Source: an uncultured Oscillospiraceae bacterium
GTDB taxonomy: Bacteria > Bacillota > Clostridia > Oscillospirales > Oscillospiraceae
Assembly (NCBI GenBank): GCA_934667815.1
Contig: CAKUMO010000004.1
Location: 1 to 64,000, forward strand
Reading direction: 5' to 3'
Length of the DNA: 64,000 bases
Shown: positions 28,701 through 37,070 of the stretch, one piece after another
How the letters are laid out: the number at the start of each line of letters is the position of its first letter
Numbering within the stretch: the first letter of the stretch is position 1
Program-made: the position numbers and the translations under genes
The notes under the pieces: model-generated
What the model was told of the DNA's origin: nothing
The model's input: the letters and a program-made list of their open reading frames with translations, nothing else
The model's database searches: none

Positions 28701-29305
28701 AGATCGCGATGCGCGATCTGGAAATTCGCGGCGCGGGCAATCTTTTGGGCTCGGCGCAGTCCGGCCACATGCTCTCCGTGGGCTACGACCTGTATTTGAA
28801 GCTCCTGGAGGAAGCGGTTTTGGAGGAACGCGGCGAAAAGCCCGCCGAGGAGGTCGCCTGCACCGCCGATTTGGATGTCACGGCCAACATCGACAAGCAA
28901 TATGTTTCCTCGGGCGAGCAGCGCATGGATCTGTACCGGCGTATGGCCGCGGTGCGTTCGCAGGAGGACGCGGACGAGCTGCTCGACGAGATTGTCGATC
29001 GCTACGGCGATCCGCCCAAGGGCGTGATGAACCTCCTTGCCATCGCGCTGCTGCGCGCGAAGGCGGCGGCGCTCGGTATCAGCGACATCAGCCAGAAGGG
29101 ACGCACGCTGCGCTTCACCTACGCGCAGTTTTCGCTGGAGGCCGTCGCGGCGGTGTGCGGTGCGGACGCGTATAAAAAACGTGTATTTTTTGCACCGAAT
29201 GCCGAAAAGCCCCTGCTGACCCTGAATTTGGCAGCCGGTGAGGATCCGCTGCGTGCCGCGCAGGAATTTGTGAAGTTTTCACAGGAGCATGCCCCGCGTT
29301 CTTGA
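25790..29305 (+). CDS. mfd: Transcription-repair coupling factor Mfd
   Basis: This 1171-aa superfamily 2 translocase removes stalled RNA polymerase and recruits UvrA. In order: a UvrB-like N-terminal module (1-480), the RNA polymerase interaction domain (about 500-570, VHEYHGIGRYVCME), RecG-like helicase motifs (CGDVGFGKTEVAL near 655, DEEQRFGV near 757, TLSATPIPRT), the RGRVGRSSRHAYAY motif, and a C-terminal TRCF domain (about 1030-1130). A GGAGG lies rather far (13 nt) from the ATG. It is 126 bp after pth and probably in the same transcript. Confidence 0.97.
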   Translation: MELLLSLLNRLPEFTRLLDAVEKNQPAGVSGAAQINRSHLIASVLHETKRPALIVCQDELAARRTQSELAAFLGFEAPILPSRDLTFYNASAISRGWEHKRLRQLYDLARGETKVQIVTWEALALRTMPKAVLFASALTLKPGAQLAPEALSARLVRMGYTRCSLVEGVGQFSVRGGILDVFSPAADQPVRVEFFGDEVDTMGFFDLVTQRRTENAESLVLLPVAETLPQLHAQGAAGLADELEALAARQKRRKTPNEALVKTLTEDAELLRSEAGFSAADRYLSLIYPEFACAADYVPSDHVVFFCDHGNLRRAAQRQSEEQGMTLDSLLQSGILAGELCEFSADWEGVCSRFEHRAAVFLDSFLAASYPQGLQPKTLVSISAKQLPSYGGNLDAAASDLQFYQKNEFASLVLCGNRRRGEILAQQLREKGLSAFLAFPMMKLPQPGQILLTDGALPFGMEYPDLHFAVLTEGQLLSAGERKPRKHKVKATNRQKLDSFTDLSPGDLIVHEYHGIGRYVCMEQMKIDGVIKDYVKIAYQGSDTLYVPATQLDLISKYIGGGEDAPVKLNKLGGDQWQKTKARAKSAAKDLAADLIQLYAERKRRMGYAFAADTPWQAEFEDNFPYAETDDQLRCIDEIKGDMESPQPMDRLLCGDVGFGKTEVALRAAMKAILDGKQVAILVPTTVLAQQHYTTAVARFRGFPVHIGVLSRFSTPAQQRKTLSDLRAGSCDLVVGTHKLLQKDVAFKDLGLLIVDEEQRFGVTHKEKLKELSRGVDVLTLSATPIPRTLNMALSGLRDMSTIEEPPHDRYPVQTFVLEYAEPVLNDAMRRELERGGQVYYLHNRVETIAQCAAHIKKALPDASVAVAHGKMSEEELSDVMQRMDDGEVQILVCTTIIETGIDIPNVNTLIIEDADKLGLAQLHQIRGRVGRSSRHAYAYLTFKRGKVLTEVAEKRLNAIRDYAEFGSGFKIAMRDLEIRGAGNLLGSAQSGHMLSVGYDLYLKLLEEAVLEERGEKPAEEVACTADLDVTANIDKQYVSSGEQRMDLYRRMAAVRSQEDADELLDEIVDRYGDPPKGVMNLLAIALLRAKAAALGISDISQKGRTLRFTYAQFSLEAVAAVCGADAYKKRVFFAPNAEKPLLTLNLAAGEDPLRAAQEFVKFSQEHAPRS

Positions 29306-29338
29306 CAAAAATGTAATAACTTAGTTACGAAAACGTTG

Positions 29339-29366
29339 TTGCTTTTTGAAGTTTGTTCGATATAAT
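29339..29366 (+). promoter_or_regulatory. Promoter of the VanW-family gene
   Basis: TTGCTT (29339-29344), 16 nt, TATAAT (29361-29366), about 60 nt before the start at 29427. Confidence 0.65.
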
Positions 29367-29426
29367 AGGAGTACAAGTGCAAAGACTCGCATTCTGCGCG
29401 CAGATACAAAGGAGACCAAAAGATCA

Positions 29427-31358
29427 ATGGGAAAATATGAAAAAAAGCCGCAGCCGCACAAGGAAAAAAACGGCGGCAAAAAGACGGCTCTGCTGGTGAG
29501 CGTGATCGTCGCGGTGGTGCTGGTGGTGGGCGTGTTCGCTTTCTTCAGCCTGACGCGTGACGACGGTCGGATCGTCGGCAATCTCTATGTCGCGGGCGTG
29601 GACGTCGGCGGGATGACCCGCGAGGAAGCCAAGGCCGCGCTGGAAGAACGTATGAAGGTTTATGACGAGAACGCCATGCAGATCGAGCTTTACGGCCGCG
29701 ATTTCCCGCTCTACGTCACGACCTATGACCCGGCCAAGGCGCTGGTGGACATCTTCGGAAAGCCCATGGATCCCAGTCAGGCAACGGAAAGCACCGAAAC
29801 GACCGACGAGCCGGCGGAATCCTCCGAGACCGAGCCTGCCACGGAGCCGTCCGAGCCGTCCGAGCCGTCCGAGCCGTCCGAGCCGTCCGAGGCCGTACCG
29901 GACGACGTGCCGCTCGATGCCGACGGCAAGCCGATGGAATATCTCGGAACCGTCACGATCTCTGCGGCGGAGTCCGGCGTGTCGCTGGACACGGACGCTG
30001 CCGTCGAGGCCGCCTATAACTACGGCCGCACGAAGTTCCTGGTCTTCAGCCGCCTGAAGAACAAGACGCTTGCCGAGCGCAAGGATCTTGAAGCGGCGGA
30101 TTATCTGGTGCTCAACGAGACGAAGATCGAGTCCGTCCTGCAGACCGCCTCGGACAAGTACGGCAGCAAGCTCACCGAGAGCAAGGCCGAGGCCACGGCG
30201 GGCGCGGAAAAGGCGCTGCACATCACCTTCGGCACCAAGGAAAGCAAGATCGACGTCAAGGCGCTCTATGCGCAGCTCAAGGATGCCTATGTGGCGGCGG
30301 AATTCCGTCAGCAGTATGTCATGCAGGAGACCTATCCTGCGGCCATCGACCTCGACGCGCTGTACAGCAGCTACTGCACCGCGCCGGTCAATGCCGTGTG
30401 CAACGAGGATACCTATGAGATCACCGACGGCACCGACGGCTACGGCTTCGACATGGGCGAGACGATCAAGCTCCTTGACAATGCAAAGCCCGGCCAGAGC
30501 GTGACCATCGAGATGGGCGTACTCGAGCCGATGTATACCCGCGAAAAGCTCGAAAAGCAGCTGTTCAGCGACGTTCTGGCCTCCGTGGAAAGCCCGCACG
30601 ATTGGTCCACCGGAAGAACGCAGAACATTCGCCTTGCCTGCCAGCAGATCAACGGCTATATCCTCAAGCCGGGTGAGACCTTCTCCTACAACAAGGTCGT
30701 CGGCCAGCGCACCGAGGCGCGCGGCTTTATGCCCGCGGGCGCCTTCGTCGGCAATGACACCGTGCAGGAGATCGGCGGCGGCGTGTGCCAGGTGGCCTCT
30801 ACGCTGTACTACTGCACCCTGCAGGCCGAGCTTGAGGTCGTCGAGCGCACCGAGCACCGCTTCTCCCCGTGGTATATCCCCTGGGGACTGGACGCGACGG
30901 TCTATTGGGGCAGTCTGGATTACCGCTTCCGCAACAACACCAATTACCCCATTCGGATCGACGCCGAGGTTGTCGGCGGTAACGTCATTGTGAAGTTCGT
31001 CGGCACCGAGACGCGCAACTATACCGTCAAGCTCGATTATACCGTCACCTCTACCGATGAGTGGGAGCTGAAGGAGATCGAAATGACGCCGGAGGAGGCC
31101 GCTGCGAAGGGCTATTCCGATGGCCAGACCATCGTCACGCCGTACAGCGGCGAGAAGGTCAAGAGCTACAAGTATAAGTACGACAAGAACGGCAACGAGC
31201 TGTCCTGCGAATTTATTGACAATTCCAGCTATGCCCGCCGTGACAAGCAGGTCGTCAAGATCATCTATCCGACCGAGCCGTCCACGGAGCCGTCCGAACC
31301 GACGGAGCCTTCCACCGAGCCGACCACGGCACCGACCACGGCGCCGGCAGAACCCTAA
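29427..31358 (+). CDS. VanW family membrane-anchored protein with peptidoglycan-binding-like domains
   Basis: The 643-aa product has a basic N terminus, one transmembrane helix (about 22-43), then a YVAGVDVGGMTREEAKAAL motif that opens the putative peptidoglycan-binding (PG_binding_4) repeats. A low-complexity Ser/Glu/Pro linker (about 125-155) interrupts the first repeat. The VanW domain lies at about 390-545 (PGETFSYNKVVG, GGGVCQVASTLYYCTL, WGSLDYRFRN). The C terminus is another Pro/Thr/Glu tail. VanW proteins occur widely in Bacillota and have no proven activity; presence here does not imply vancomycin resistance. The start follows AAAGGAG. Confidence 0.9.
   Translation: MGKYEKKPQPHKEKNGGKKTALLVSVIVAVVLVVGVFAFFSLTRDDGRIVGNLYVAGVDVGGMTREEAKAALEERMKVYDENAMQIELYGRDFPLYVTTYDPAKALVDIFGKPMDPSQATESTETTDEPAESSETEPATEPSEPSEPSEPSEPSEAVPDDVPLDADGKPMEYLGTVTISAAESGVSLDTDAAVEAAYNYGRTKFLVFSRLKNKTLAERKDLEAADYLVLNETKIESVLQTASDKYGSKLTESKAEATAGAEKALHITFGTKESKIDVKALYAQLKDAYVAAEFRQQYVMQETYPAAIDLDALYSSYCTAPVNAVCNEDTYEITDGTDGYGFDMGETIKLLDNAKPGQSVTIEMGVLEPMYTREKLEKQLFSDVLASVESPHDWSTGRTQNIRLACQQINGYILKPGETFSYNKVVGQRTEARGFMPAGAFVGNDTVQEIGGGVCQVASTLYYCTLQAELEVVERTEHRFSPWYIPWGLDATVYWGSLDYRFRNNTNYPIRIDAEVVGGNVIVKFVGTETRNYTVKLDYTVTSTDEWELKEIEMTPEEAAAKGYSDGQTIVTPYSGEKVKSYKYKYDKNGNELSCEFIDNSSYARRDKQVVKIIYPTEPSTEPSEPTEPSTEPTTAPTTAPAEP
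29845..29889 (+). repeat. Five tandem copies of a 9-bp unit (GAGCCGTCC)
   Basis: Five exact units encode Glu-Pro-Ser repeats in the linker of the VanW protein. The unit is a multiple of three, so copy-number change would alter linker length without breaking the frame. Confidence 0.95.
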
Positions 31359-31363
31359 AACCC

Positions 31364-31398
31364 AACACCGCGGCCGGATTCCGGCCGCGGTGTTTTTT
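31364..31398. terminator. Bidirectional terminator between the vanW-type and SLH genes
   Basis: A perfect 14-bp stem (31364-31377 and 31381-31394) with a 3-nt loop is followed by T residues on the plus strand. The convergent SLH gene ends at 31409. Confidence 0.9.
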
Positions 31399-31408
31399 GG
31401 CACATGAT

Positions 31409-32632
31409 TTATTTTTTCAGTTGGCTCATCTGGTACAGCAGCTTCGCCGCACCCAGACGCGTCAGCGGCTCGCTGCCGTCCGGCAGAGCAATCCCTGCGT
31501 CCGAAAGCGCCTGCACGGCCGCGTGCGTCCAGTCCGCCTCACCGGAGACCGGCGCGGCAGCGGGCAAGTGCCAGATCGATTGCAGGATCACGGCTGCCTG
31601 CGCCGCAGTGACCGGCTCGTTCGGGCGGAAAACCAGCCCCTCGTCCGTCGCCTCGCCGTGGGCAATGCCGCGCCGCATCGCAGAGGACAGATACGGCTGG
31701 AGCCACGCCGCCGCGGCGTCGGCATCGGCAAAGCCGGAGACCGTCAGCGCCTCCTCGACGGGCACCTCGCCCAGTTTCATTGCCATGACTAGAAATTCTG
31801 CGCGCGTGACCGTTTCGTCCGCGCCGTAGCACAGCGTGCCGCCGATCTCGCGGCCGCTGCAAAGACCGGTTTCGCGTGTCCAGACGGCTTCGAACTGGCC
31901 ATCCGCGCCCGTCAGGTCGGCAAAGGTCTTGGATTCCGTGGGCTTGAGGATGCGGATCTTGACCTCGGCGGGCTTGGATACGTTGCCCGCGTCGTCGGTC
32001 ACGGTGAAGGTGAAGCGGTCGTCGCCGACCTTGTTTTTAGTCGGCGTGTAGACGAATGCGCCGTTTTCCTCCAGCTTGACCGTGCCGCGCTTGGGCGCAT
32101 CAACGAGCTGGAAGGTGAGCGGGCCGTTTTCGGCGTCGGTACCGGTGAGCTGGCCGTCGTTTGCGATGTTTTTGTAGGTCTCAAATTCGGCGGCAATGGC
32201 CTTTGGCGTTTCATTTTTGCCGGATTTGATGCGGATGGTCAGCGTGGCCTCGGGGTCGAGCCGCGTGCCGCAGATGGGACTGTAAGTCAGCACGGCGTCG
32301 CGCCCGCCCTCGCAGACCGGATGCAGCGTAAGACTACTCAGTGCGCTCACGGGCAGCACGTCGCCGGGGCAGATCACGCGGCTGCCGAGCCGCACGGCCG
32401 CAACGTCGGCTTCCGGCACGCCCGTGACAAAAACACCCTGCACGCGGCCGTCCGCGCCGAAGTCTGCTTCGGAGAAGCAGTAGTCGGCGGTGTAGAGCGT
32501 TTCACCGCTGCCTGCTGCGGCAGGCTCCGCAGCGGTCGGGACGGTGCTGGCCGAGGCAGAAAGACACAGCACGCAGGAGAGCACGGCGAACGCTGCCGCA
32601 CGCAGCCAGTTTGAGCGAAGAATGGATCTCAT
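31409..32632 (-). CDS. Secreted protein with Ig-like and S-layer homology domains
   Basis: The 407-aa product starts at 32632 after TAGGAGGG with a signal peptide (about 1-25). A middle region (about 145-225: ENGPLTFQLVDAPKRGTVKL, GDDRFTFTVTDDAGNVSKP) is a cadherin/Ig-like module of the kind in bacterial surface proteins. The C-terminal part (about 230-405) holds SLH-type repeats (ETVTRAEFLVMAMKL, RPNEPVTAAQAAVILQSIW, LTRLGAAKLLYQMSQ) that bind secondary cell-wall polymers. It is probably an exported cell-surface protein; its partner is unknown. Confidence 0.83.
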   Translation of the reverse strand: MRSILRSNWLRAAAFAVLSCVLCLSASASTVPTAAEPAAAGSGETLYTADYCFSEADFGADGRVQGVFVTGVPEADVAAVRLGSRVICPGDVLPVSALSSLTLHPVCEGGRDAVLTYSPICGTRLDPEATLTIRIKSGKNETPKAIAAEFETYKNIANDGQLTGTDAENGPLTFQLVDAPKRGTVKLEENGAFVYTPTKNKVGDDRFTFTVTDDAGNVSKPAEVKIRILKPTESKTFADLTGADGQFEAVWTRETGLCSGREIGGTLCYGADETVTRAEFLVMAMKLGEVPVEEALTVSGFADADAAAAWLQPYLSSAMRRGIAHGEATDEGLVFRPNEPVTAAQAAVILQSIWHLPAAAPVSGEADWTHAAVQALSDAGIALPDGSEPLTRLGAAKLLYQMSQLKK

Positions 32633-32760
32633 GGGTTTCCCTCCTAAAATTTTCTTCGCCACTAGGATGGACGGTTTCGGAAAAAATATACGCCGTTGGA
32701 AAAGTTTGTTTTTGCGCTGAAGCTCTGAGAGAAAATGCGCCGGAGTCCGCCCGCCGGGAA

Positions 32761-32796
32761 ATCAAAAGGGAGCGCCCCTCGGCGCTCCCTTTTGAT
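32761..32796 (-). terminator. Terminator after the xdhABC/DUF2500-like series
   Basis: A perfect 16-bp stem (32761-32776 and 32781-32796) with a CCTC loop; the ends of the arms are A4/T4 tracts, so it can act on both strands. Confidence 0.8.
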
Positions 32797-32814
32797 TTCT
32801 TAGCTATGGAATTT

Positions 32815-33162
32815 TTAGCGGTTGGGTGCGACCGGCGCAAAACCCATGATAAAGCCGCCGCGAATTTCAAAATTGCCGCTGTCACCGGGAACAAGCATGA
32901 TTTTTGAAGCGTTTGTGAGAAAGTGCTTGCGTGTTCCGTCGCTCAGCTCCACGAGAATGTCCTCCTCGTTCATTGCGGTTGGGCGCTTTTCCAGAACCCG
33001 ACCCCACAGAAACTGCGGCGGCTGGCGCATCAGGCGGCTGCGCTTGGCCATGAAAAACACGATAATACCGACCAGAACTGCAAGCAGAACAAAAATGCTG
33101 ATTAGCAGAAACGCGGAATTATCTTTCAAGAACCCCCGAAAAGTGCGTGCAAGTACGAGCAT
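32815..33162 (-). CDS. Small membrane protein, DUF2500-like
   Basis: The 115-aa protein has one transmembrane helix (about 18-38, LLISIFVLLAVLVGIIVFF) and a C-terminal beta-rich domain (WGRVLEKRPT, ELSDGTRKHFLTN, VPGDSGNFEIRGGFIMGF) that matches the pattern of DUF2500 proteins, whose function is unknown. The start follows AAGGAGG. It lies 19 bp after xdhC, so it may be co-transcribed; a link to xanthine dehydrogenase is not established. Confidence 0.7.
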   Translation of the reverse strand: MLVLARTFRGFLKDNSAFLLISIFVLLAVLVGIIVFFMAKRSRLMRQPPQFLWGRVLEKRPTAMNEEDILVELSDGTRKHFLTNASKIMLVPGDSGNFEIRGGFIMGFAPVAPNR

Positions 33163-33181
33163 TTGTGTTTCCTCCTTAATA

Positions 33182-33685
33182 TTATGCGTCCTCCGGCATG
33201 GGCTTGCCGAGGCGGCGGTACATGGTCTTTTTCACCGCGCGGACGATGTTCTCGTAGCCCGTGCAGCGGCACAGGTGACCGGACAGCAGCTTGCGCAGCT
33301 CGGCATCGGTGTATTCCTTGCCGGATTCAAGAATTTCCACCGCCGTCATGATGAAGCCCGGCGTGCAGAAGCCGCACTGGATGGCAGCTTCGTCGATGAA
33401 CGCCTGCTGAATGTCCGACAGCTCGCCGTTCGGCCCGAGAAGGCTCTCGAGCGTGCGGACTTTCTTGCCGTTGACCCAGACCGCGAGATAGATACAGGAG
33501 TTGTAGCATTCGCCGTTGATGATGACGTTGCACGCGCCGCACTCGCCCACCTCGCAGCCCTTCTTGACGGAGGTCAGGCGGTAGTCGTTGCGCAGCATGT
33601 CGGTCAGAGACGCGCGGACGTCCACGATCTTCTCGACGTCCTTGCCGTTGAGGTTGAAGCGGATCAGTTGATACTGGTTTTCCAT
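33182..33685 (-). CDS. xdhC: Xanthine dehydrogenase-type iron-sulfur subunit
   Basis: The 167-aa electron-transfer subunit binds two 2Fe-2S clusters: a plant-ferredoxin type site (GCEVGECGACNVIINGECYNSC begins here; Cys spacing C-x4-C-x2-C-x8-x3-C) and an alpha-helical site (CGFCTPG then LCRCTGYENI). It passes electrons from the molybdenum site to FAD. The start at 33685 overlaps the stop of xdhB (TAATG). The symbol follows the E. coli xdhABC order; it is not the XdhC insertion chaperone of other nomenclatures. Confidence 0.92.
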   Translation of the reverse strand: MENQYQLIRFNLNGKDVEKIVDVRASLTDMLRNDYRLTSVKKGCEVGECGACNVIINGECYNSCIYLAVWVNGKKVRTLESLLGPNGELSDIQQAFIDEAAIQCGFCTPGFIMTAVEILESGKEYTDAELRKLLSGHLCRCTGYENIVRAVKKTMYRRLGKPMPEDA

Positions 33686-34566
33686 TACAGCACACCTCCT
33701 GCGAGCTTGACGGATTCGATCAGGCAGCGGCGCGCGGATTCCACGGCGACGTGCTGGCGGAACGCCTTGGAGGCACGCCACGAATCACGCGGGTTGATGT
33801 CCTGAAGCACCGTCTCGGCAAACTTGTCCACGTTTTCCATGGTGACGGGCAGGCCGTTGATGGCCGCCTCGGCCGTGGGGGCGCGCATGGGGATGGGACC
33901 TGCGACGCCGTAGGCGATGCGCACGCGCTCGAAGGCCTTTTTGTCCGGAGACAGGCGGACATTCACGGAGCAGCCGTTGGTCGCAATGTCCAGCGCGTTG
34001 CGCATGGCGTATTTGATGTAGCTGCCGTAGGTATCGCGGTAGCTTTCCTTCGGGATAAGAATGGCCGTCTGGATCTCGCCCTCGCGGATGTCCACGACCT
34101 TGGCCTTCTTATAAAATTCCCTGATCGGGCAGCGGCGCGTGCCGTTCGGGCCGGTCAGCTCGACGACGGCCTCCCACGCGTGCAGCGTGGAGGCGGAATC
34201 GGCGGAGGTCACGCCGTTGCAGGTGTTGCCGCCGATGGTGCCGATGTTGCGGATCTGCGGGCCGCCGACCTGATCGACCGCCTCGCCCAGAACGTTGATG
34301 TATTTCTGAATGATGGGATCCCTGGTGATGTGCGAGAAGCTCGTCAGACTGCCGATGCGGATGTTCTCCTCCTCGTCGATCGTCACGCCGCGCAGCTCGT
34401 CGAGCATGAAGATGGAGATCAGCTCCACGCCGGCACGCTTGCCCTCGCGCATCTGCACGAGCACGTCCGAGCCGCCGGCGATGATATGCGCTTCTGGGTG
34501 CTCCAGACGCAGGCGGACGGCATCCGCGACGCTCTTGGACTCGTAATAGGCTTTCATATCATACAT
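33685..34566 (-). CDS. xdhB: Xanthine dehydrogenase-type FAD-binding subunit
   Basis: The 293-aa protein is the FAD subunit (CoxM/XdhB family). FAD motifs are AHIIAGGSDVLVQMREGK near the N terminus and GTIGGNTCNGVTSADSA, the second flavin-binding loop. The C-terminal CO dehydrogenase flavoprotein domain follows (RVRIAYGVAGPIPMRAP). It sits between the molybdenum subunit (3 bp upstream) and the iron-sulfur subunit, as in xdhABC operons. Confidence 0.93.
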   Translation of the reverse strand: MYDMKAYYESKSVADAVRLRLEHPEAHIIAGGSDVLVQMREGKRAGVELISIFMLDELRGVTIDEEENIRIGSLTSFSHITRDPIIQKYINVLGEAVDQVGGPQIRNIGTIGGNTCNGVTSADSASTLHAWEAVVELTGPNGTRRCPIREFYKKAKVVDIREGEIQTAILIPKESYRDTYGSYIKYAMRNALDIATNGCSVNVRLSPDKKAFERVRIAYGVAGPIPMRAPTAEAAINGLPVTMENVDKFAETVLQDINPRDSWRASKAFRQHVAVESARRCLIESVKLAGGVL

Positions 34567-34569
34567 GGC

Positions 34570-36879
34570 TCAGTTCTCCTTTCTCCACGGGTCGTTGATG
34601 AGCCCTTCCTCGCTGAAGCGCTCGAACATGCGCAGCGGCGTCATGGGCGCGGTGTCCAGCGCCACGCCGGTGGCATTGAGAATGGCGTTGCGGATGGCCG
34701 GTGCAACCGGACATGCGGGCGGCTCGCCCAGCGCCTTGGTGCCGAACGGGCTGGTCGGCTCGAAATTTTCGACGAATTCGGCCTCAAGATGCGGATGATC
34801 CATCGTGGTCGAGAGCTTGTAGTCCAGCAGATTGTTGTTCAGCGGCTTGCCGGTCTTGGGGTCGAACAGGAGCTGCTCGGACATGCCGTAGCCGATGCCC
34901 ATGGACATGCCGCCGTGCACCTGCGCGGCTGCAAGCTGCGGGTTGATGAGCTGACCGCAGTCGTGGACGTTGATGATCTTATCGATCGTCACATGGCACA
35001 TGGGAATGTCCACCGTGACCTCGGCGCAGCAGCAGCCGAAGGAATAGGCGTTGTTCTTGATCTGGTAAGTAGATTCGGCGGTGATGTGCTCACTGTGCGA
35101 CAGGCTGTAAAACGCCTCCGTGGCGAGGTCGCGCAGGGTGACGAGCACGCGGCCGTCGGGCTTGCGGATGATGTTGCTGTCCACAATGTCCATGTTGGCG
35201 ATGGGGCAGCGCGTGATCTCCTTGGCGTATTCCAGAATCTTGTCGCGCAGGATGTTGCCGGTCTGCGTGATGGCGAAGCCGACGACGTAGGTCTGGCGCG
35301 AGGCGTAGGCGCCGAGGCCGAAGGGCGTGACGTCCGTGTCCTGATTGGAGATGACGTGCACCTGCCTGTAATCCTTCAGGCCGATGACGTCCGCGGCCAT
35401 CTGCGCGTAGGCGGTGTCCGCGCCCTGGCCGATCTCCGTCTCGCCTACCTGCACCTGAATGGAGCCGTCCTGATTCAGGACCATGCGGCAAGAGGAATGC
35501 TCCAGCGAGATGGGCCACACGGCGGTGTTGTACCAGAAGGGCGCGATGCCGATGCCCTTGCGGATGGGGCCGGTCTGGTTGGCATATTCGGCATGCTTGC
35601 GGTCGTAGTCCATATAGGCCACGGCCTTGTCGAAGCACTGGTTAAAGCTGTCAAAGTAGTTCTCATTCTTCGAGAAGCCGTCCACATAGCCCACGGGCAT
35701 GATGTGCTCGCGCCGCCATTGCAGCGAATCCACACCCAACACCTTGCAGATGTCCTCAATGTGGCACTCATGCGCCCACGAGGCCTGCGGCATACCGTAG
35801 CCGCGCATGGCGCCGCCGACGGATTTGTTGGTAAAGACGGTGTAGGCGTCGCCCTCGAAATTCTCGCAGGGATAGAGCTGCGGGAAGGAGCCCATGGCCT
35901 TGGCCACGATGCTGTGGCCGTGGGAGGCGTAAGCACCCTGATCGGAGAACAGCTCGACCTTGCGTGCGGCGAAGCTGCCGTCCGGATGCAGCCAGGAGAC
36001 CAGATGGATGCGGATGGCGTGGCGCACGCGGTTGGAGACAAAGGTGTCCTCGCGCGGAATGTCGATCTTCACGAGGCGGCCGCCGAGCTGCATGGAAAGC
36101 CATGCGGCCAGCGGTTCATACAACGTATCCTGCTTGTTGCCGAAGCCGCCGCCGATGTAGGGCTTGATGACGCGGACGCTGCCCCAGGGAATGTTCAGCG
36201 CCTGTCCGACGGTGCGGCGCACGATGTGCGGAATCTGCGTCGAGGAAACGATGACGATCTTGCCCGCTTCCTCATAGGCGTAGACGACATGATTTTCAAT
36301 ATGGCAGTGCTGCACGGTGGAGGTGTTGTACCACTTGTCCACGCAGATGAGCCCCGGCTCCTTGATGGCATCGGCATAGTTGCCGATGCGGATGTCGCTG
36401 TGATGCAGAATATTATGCGGAAATTCCTTATGAAGCTGCGGCTGGCCGTCCTCCATGGCCTGCTGCACGTCCAGAACGAAGGGAAGCTCCTCATATTCCA
36501 CGCGGATCTTGCGCGCGGCCTGCGCGGCGGCGACCTCGTCCTCCGCGACCACGGCCGCGACGTCGTCGCCGTAATAGCGCACATGGCGGTTCAGCAGGCG
36601 GCGGTCAGCGACGTCCTGATGCGCAGGTTCTATCGACCACGGGTGACCGGCGGTGGGAAATTTGATGTCCGGCACGTCGAAGCAGGTGAAGATGCGCACG
36701 ACGCCCGGCACCTTCTCAGCCTCGGAAATATCCACGGACTTGACATAGCCGTGGGCAATGGTGGAGCGGACGACTCTCGTGACCAGTGCGCTTCTGTCGC
36801 ACAGGTCGTCTGTGTACTTTGCGCGGCCTGTCGCTTTGTCGAAAGCGTCAACGCGCGGGACGCTTTTTCCAACTTCCAT
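34570..36879 (-). CDS. xdhA: Xanthine dehydrogenase-type molybdenum-binding subunit
   Basis: The 769-aa catalytic subunit of a molybdenum hydroxylase binds the molybdopterin cytosine dinucleotide cofactor. Marks are the N-terminal VGKSVPRVDAFDKATGRAKY, the cofactor loop YIGGGFGNKQD, AMRGYGMPQASWAHE (with the substrate-binding Arg region), GQGADTAYAQ and the C-terminal LGEPPACPVAPAIRNA with the base Glu. The probable substrate is a purine or other N-heterocycle; exact specificity cannot be read. A MobA-like transferase gene is divergent from it, across the palindromic element. Confidence 0.92.
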   Translation of the reverse strand: MEVGKSVPRVDAFDKATGRAKYTDDLCDRSALVTRVVRSTIAHGYVKSVDISEAEKVPGVVRIFTCFDVPDIKFPTAGHPWSIEPAHQDVADRRLLNRHVRYYGDDVAAVVAEDEVAAAQAARKIRVEYEELPFVLDVQQAMEDGQPQLHKEFPHNILHHSDIRIGNYADAIKEPGLICVDKWYNTSTVQHCHIENHVVYAYEEAGKIVIVSSTQIPHIVRRTVGQALNIPWGSVRVIKPYIGGGFGNKQDTLYEPLAAWLSMQLGGRLVKIDIPREDTFVSNRVRHAIRIHLVSWLHPDGSFAARKVELFSDQGAYASHGHSIVAKAMGSFPQLYPCENFEGDAYTVFTNKSVGGAMRGYGMPQASWAHECHIEDICKVLGVDSLQWRREHIMPVGYVDGFSKNENYFDSFNQCFDKAVAYMDYDRKHAEYANQTGPIRKGIGIAPFWYNTAVWPISLEHSSCRMVLNQDGSIQVQVGETEIGQGADTAYAQMAADVIGLKDYRQVHVISNQDTDVTPFGLGAYASRQTYVVGFAITQTGNILRDKILEYAKEITRCPIANMDIVDSNIIRKPDGRVLVTLRDLATEAFYSLSHSEHITAESTYQIKNNAYSFGCCCAEVTVDIPMCHVTIDKIINVHDCGQLINPQLAAAQVHGGMSMGIGYGMSEQLLFDPKTGKPLNNNLLDYKLSTTMDHPHLEAEFVENFEPTSPFGTKALGEPPACPVAPAIRNAILNATGVALDTAPMTPLRMFERFSEEGLINDPWRKEN

Positions 36880-37070
36880 AGGGCATAACCTCCATTATTC
36901 TATCGTTTCTTACAAAAAAGTAAGAAGATGCACTTTTCTTTTTTGAGTATATCACAAAGAATTGATTTTTTAAAGCGGATGCGTTATCCTAATTTTGAGA
37001 TAACGTCTGAATTCGACGATTGCGAACGTTTTGAGAAAAAGCTGGAAATTTTTCGGTTTTATGGGTATAC
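36880..37070. other. Upstream region of xdhABC
   Basis: No gene is seen. The stretch is AT-rich relative to its surroundings. On the minus strand a TATACT box occurs near 36947-36952 without a good -35 box, and a small stem (TCTTAC/GTAAGA, 36908-36925) lies in the likely xdhA leader. Confidence 0.5.

Noticed and set aside
29427..31358. Vancomycin resistance
   Set aside because: VanW-family proteins are widespread in Bacillota with no proven resistance role, and no vanH/A/X genes are present.
33751..36888. Open frame of about 1045 codons opposite xdhA/xdhB
   Set aside because: It is antisense to well-conserved genes, has no ribosome site or domain, and has the low-complexity His/Gly/Asp/Val content typical of GC-rich mirror frames.
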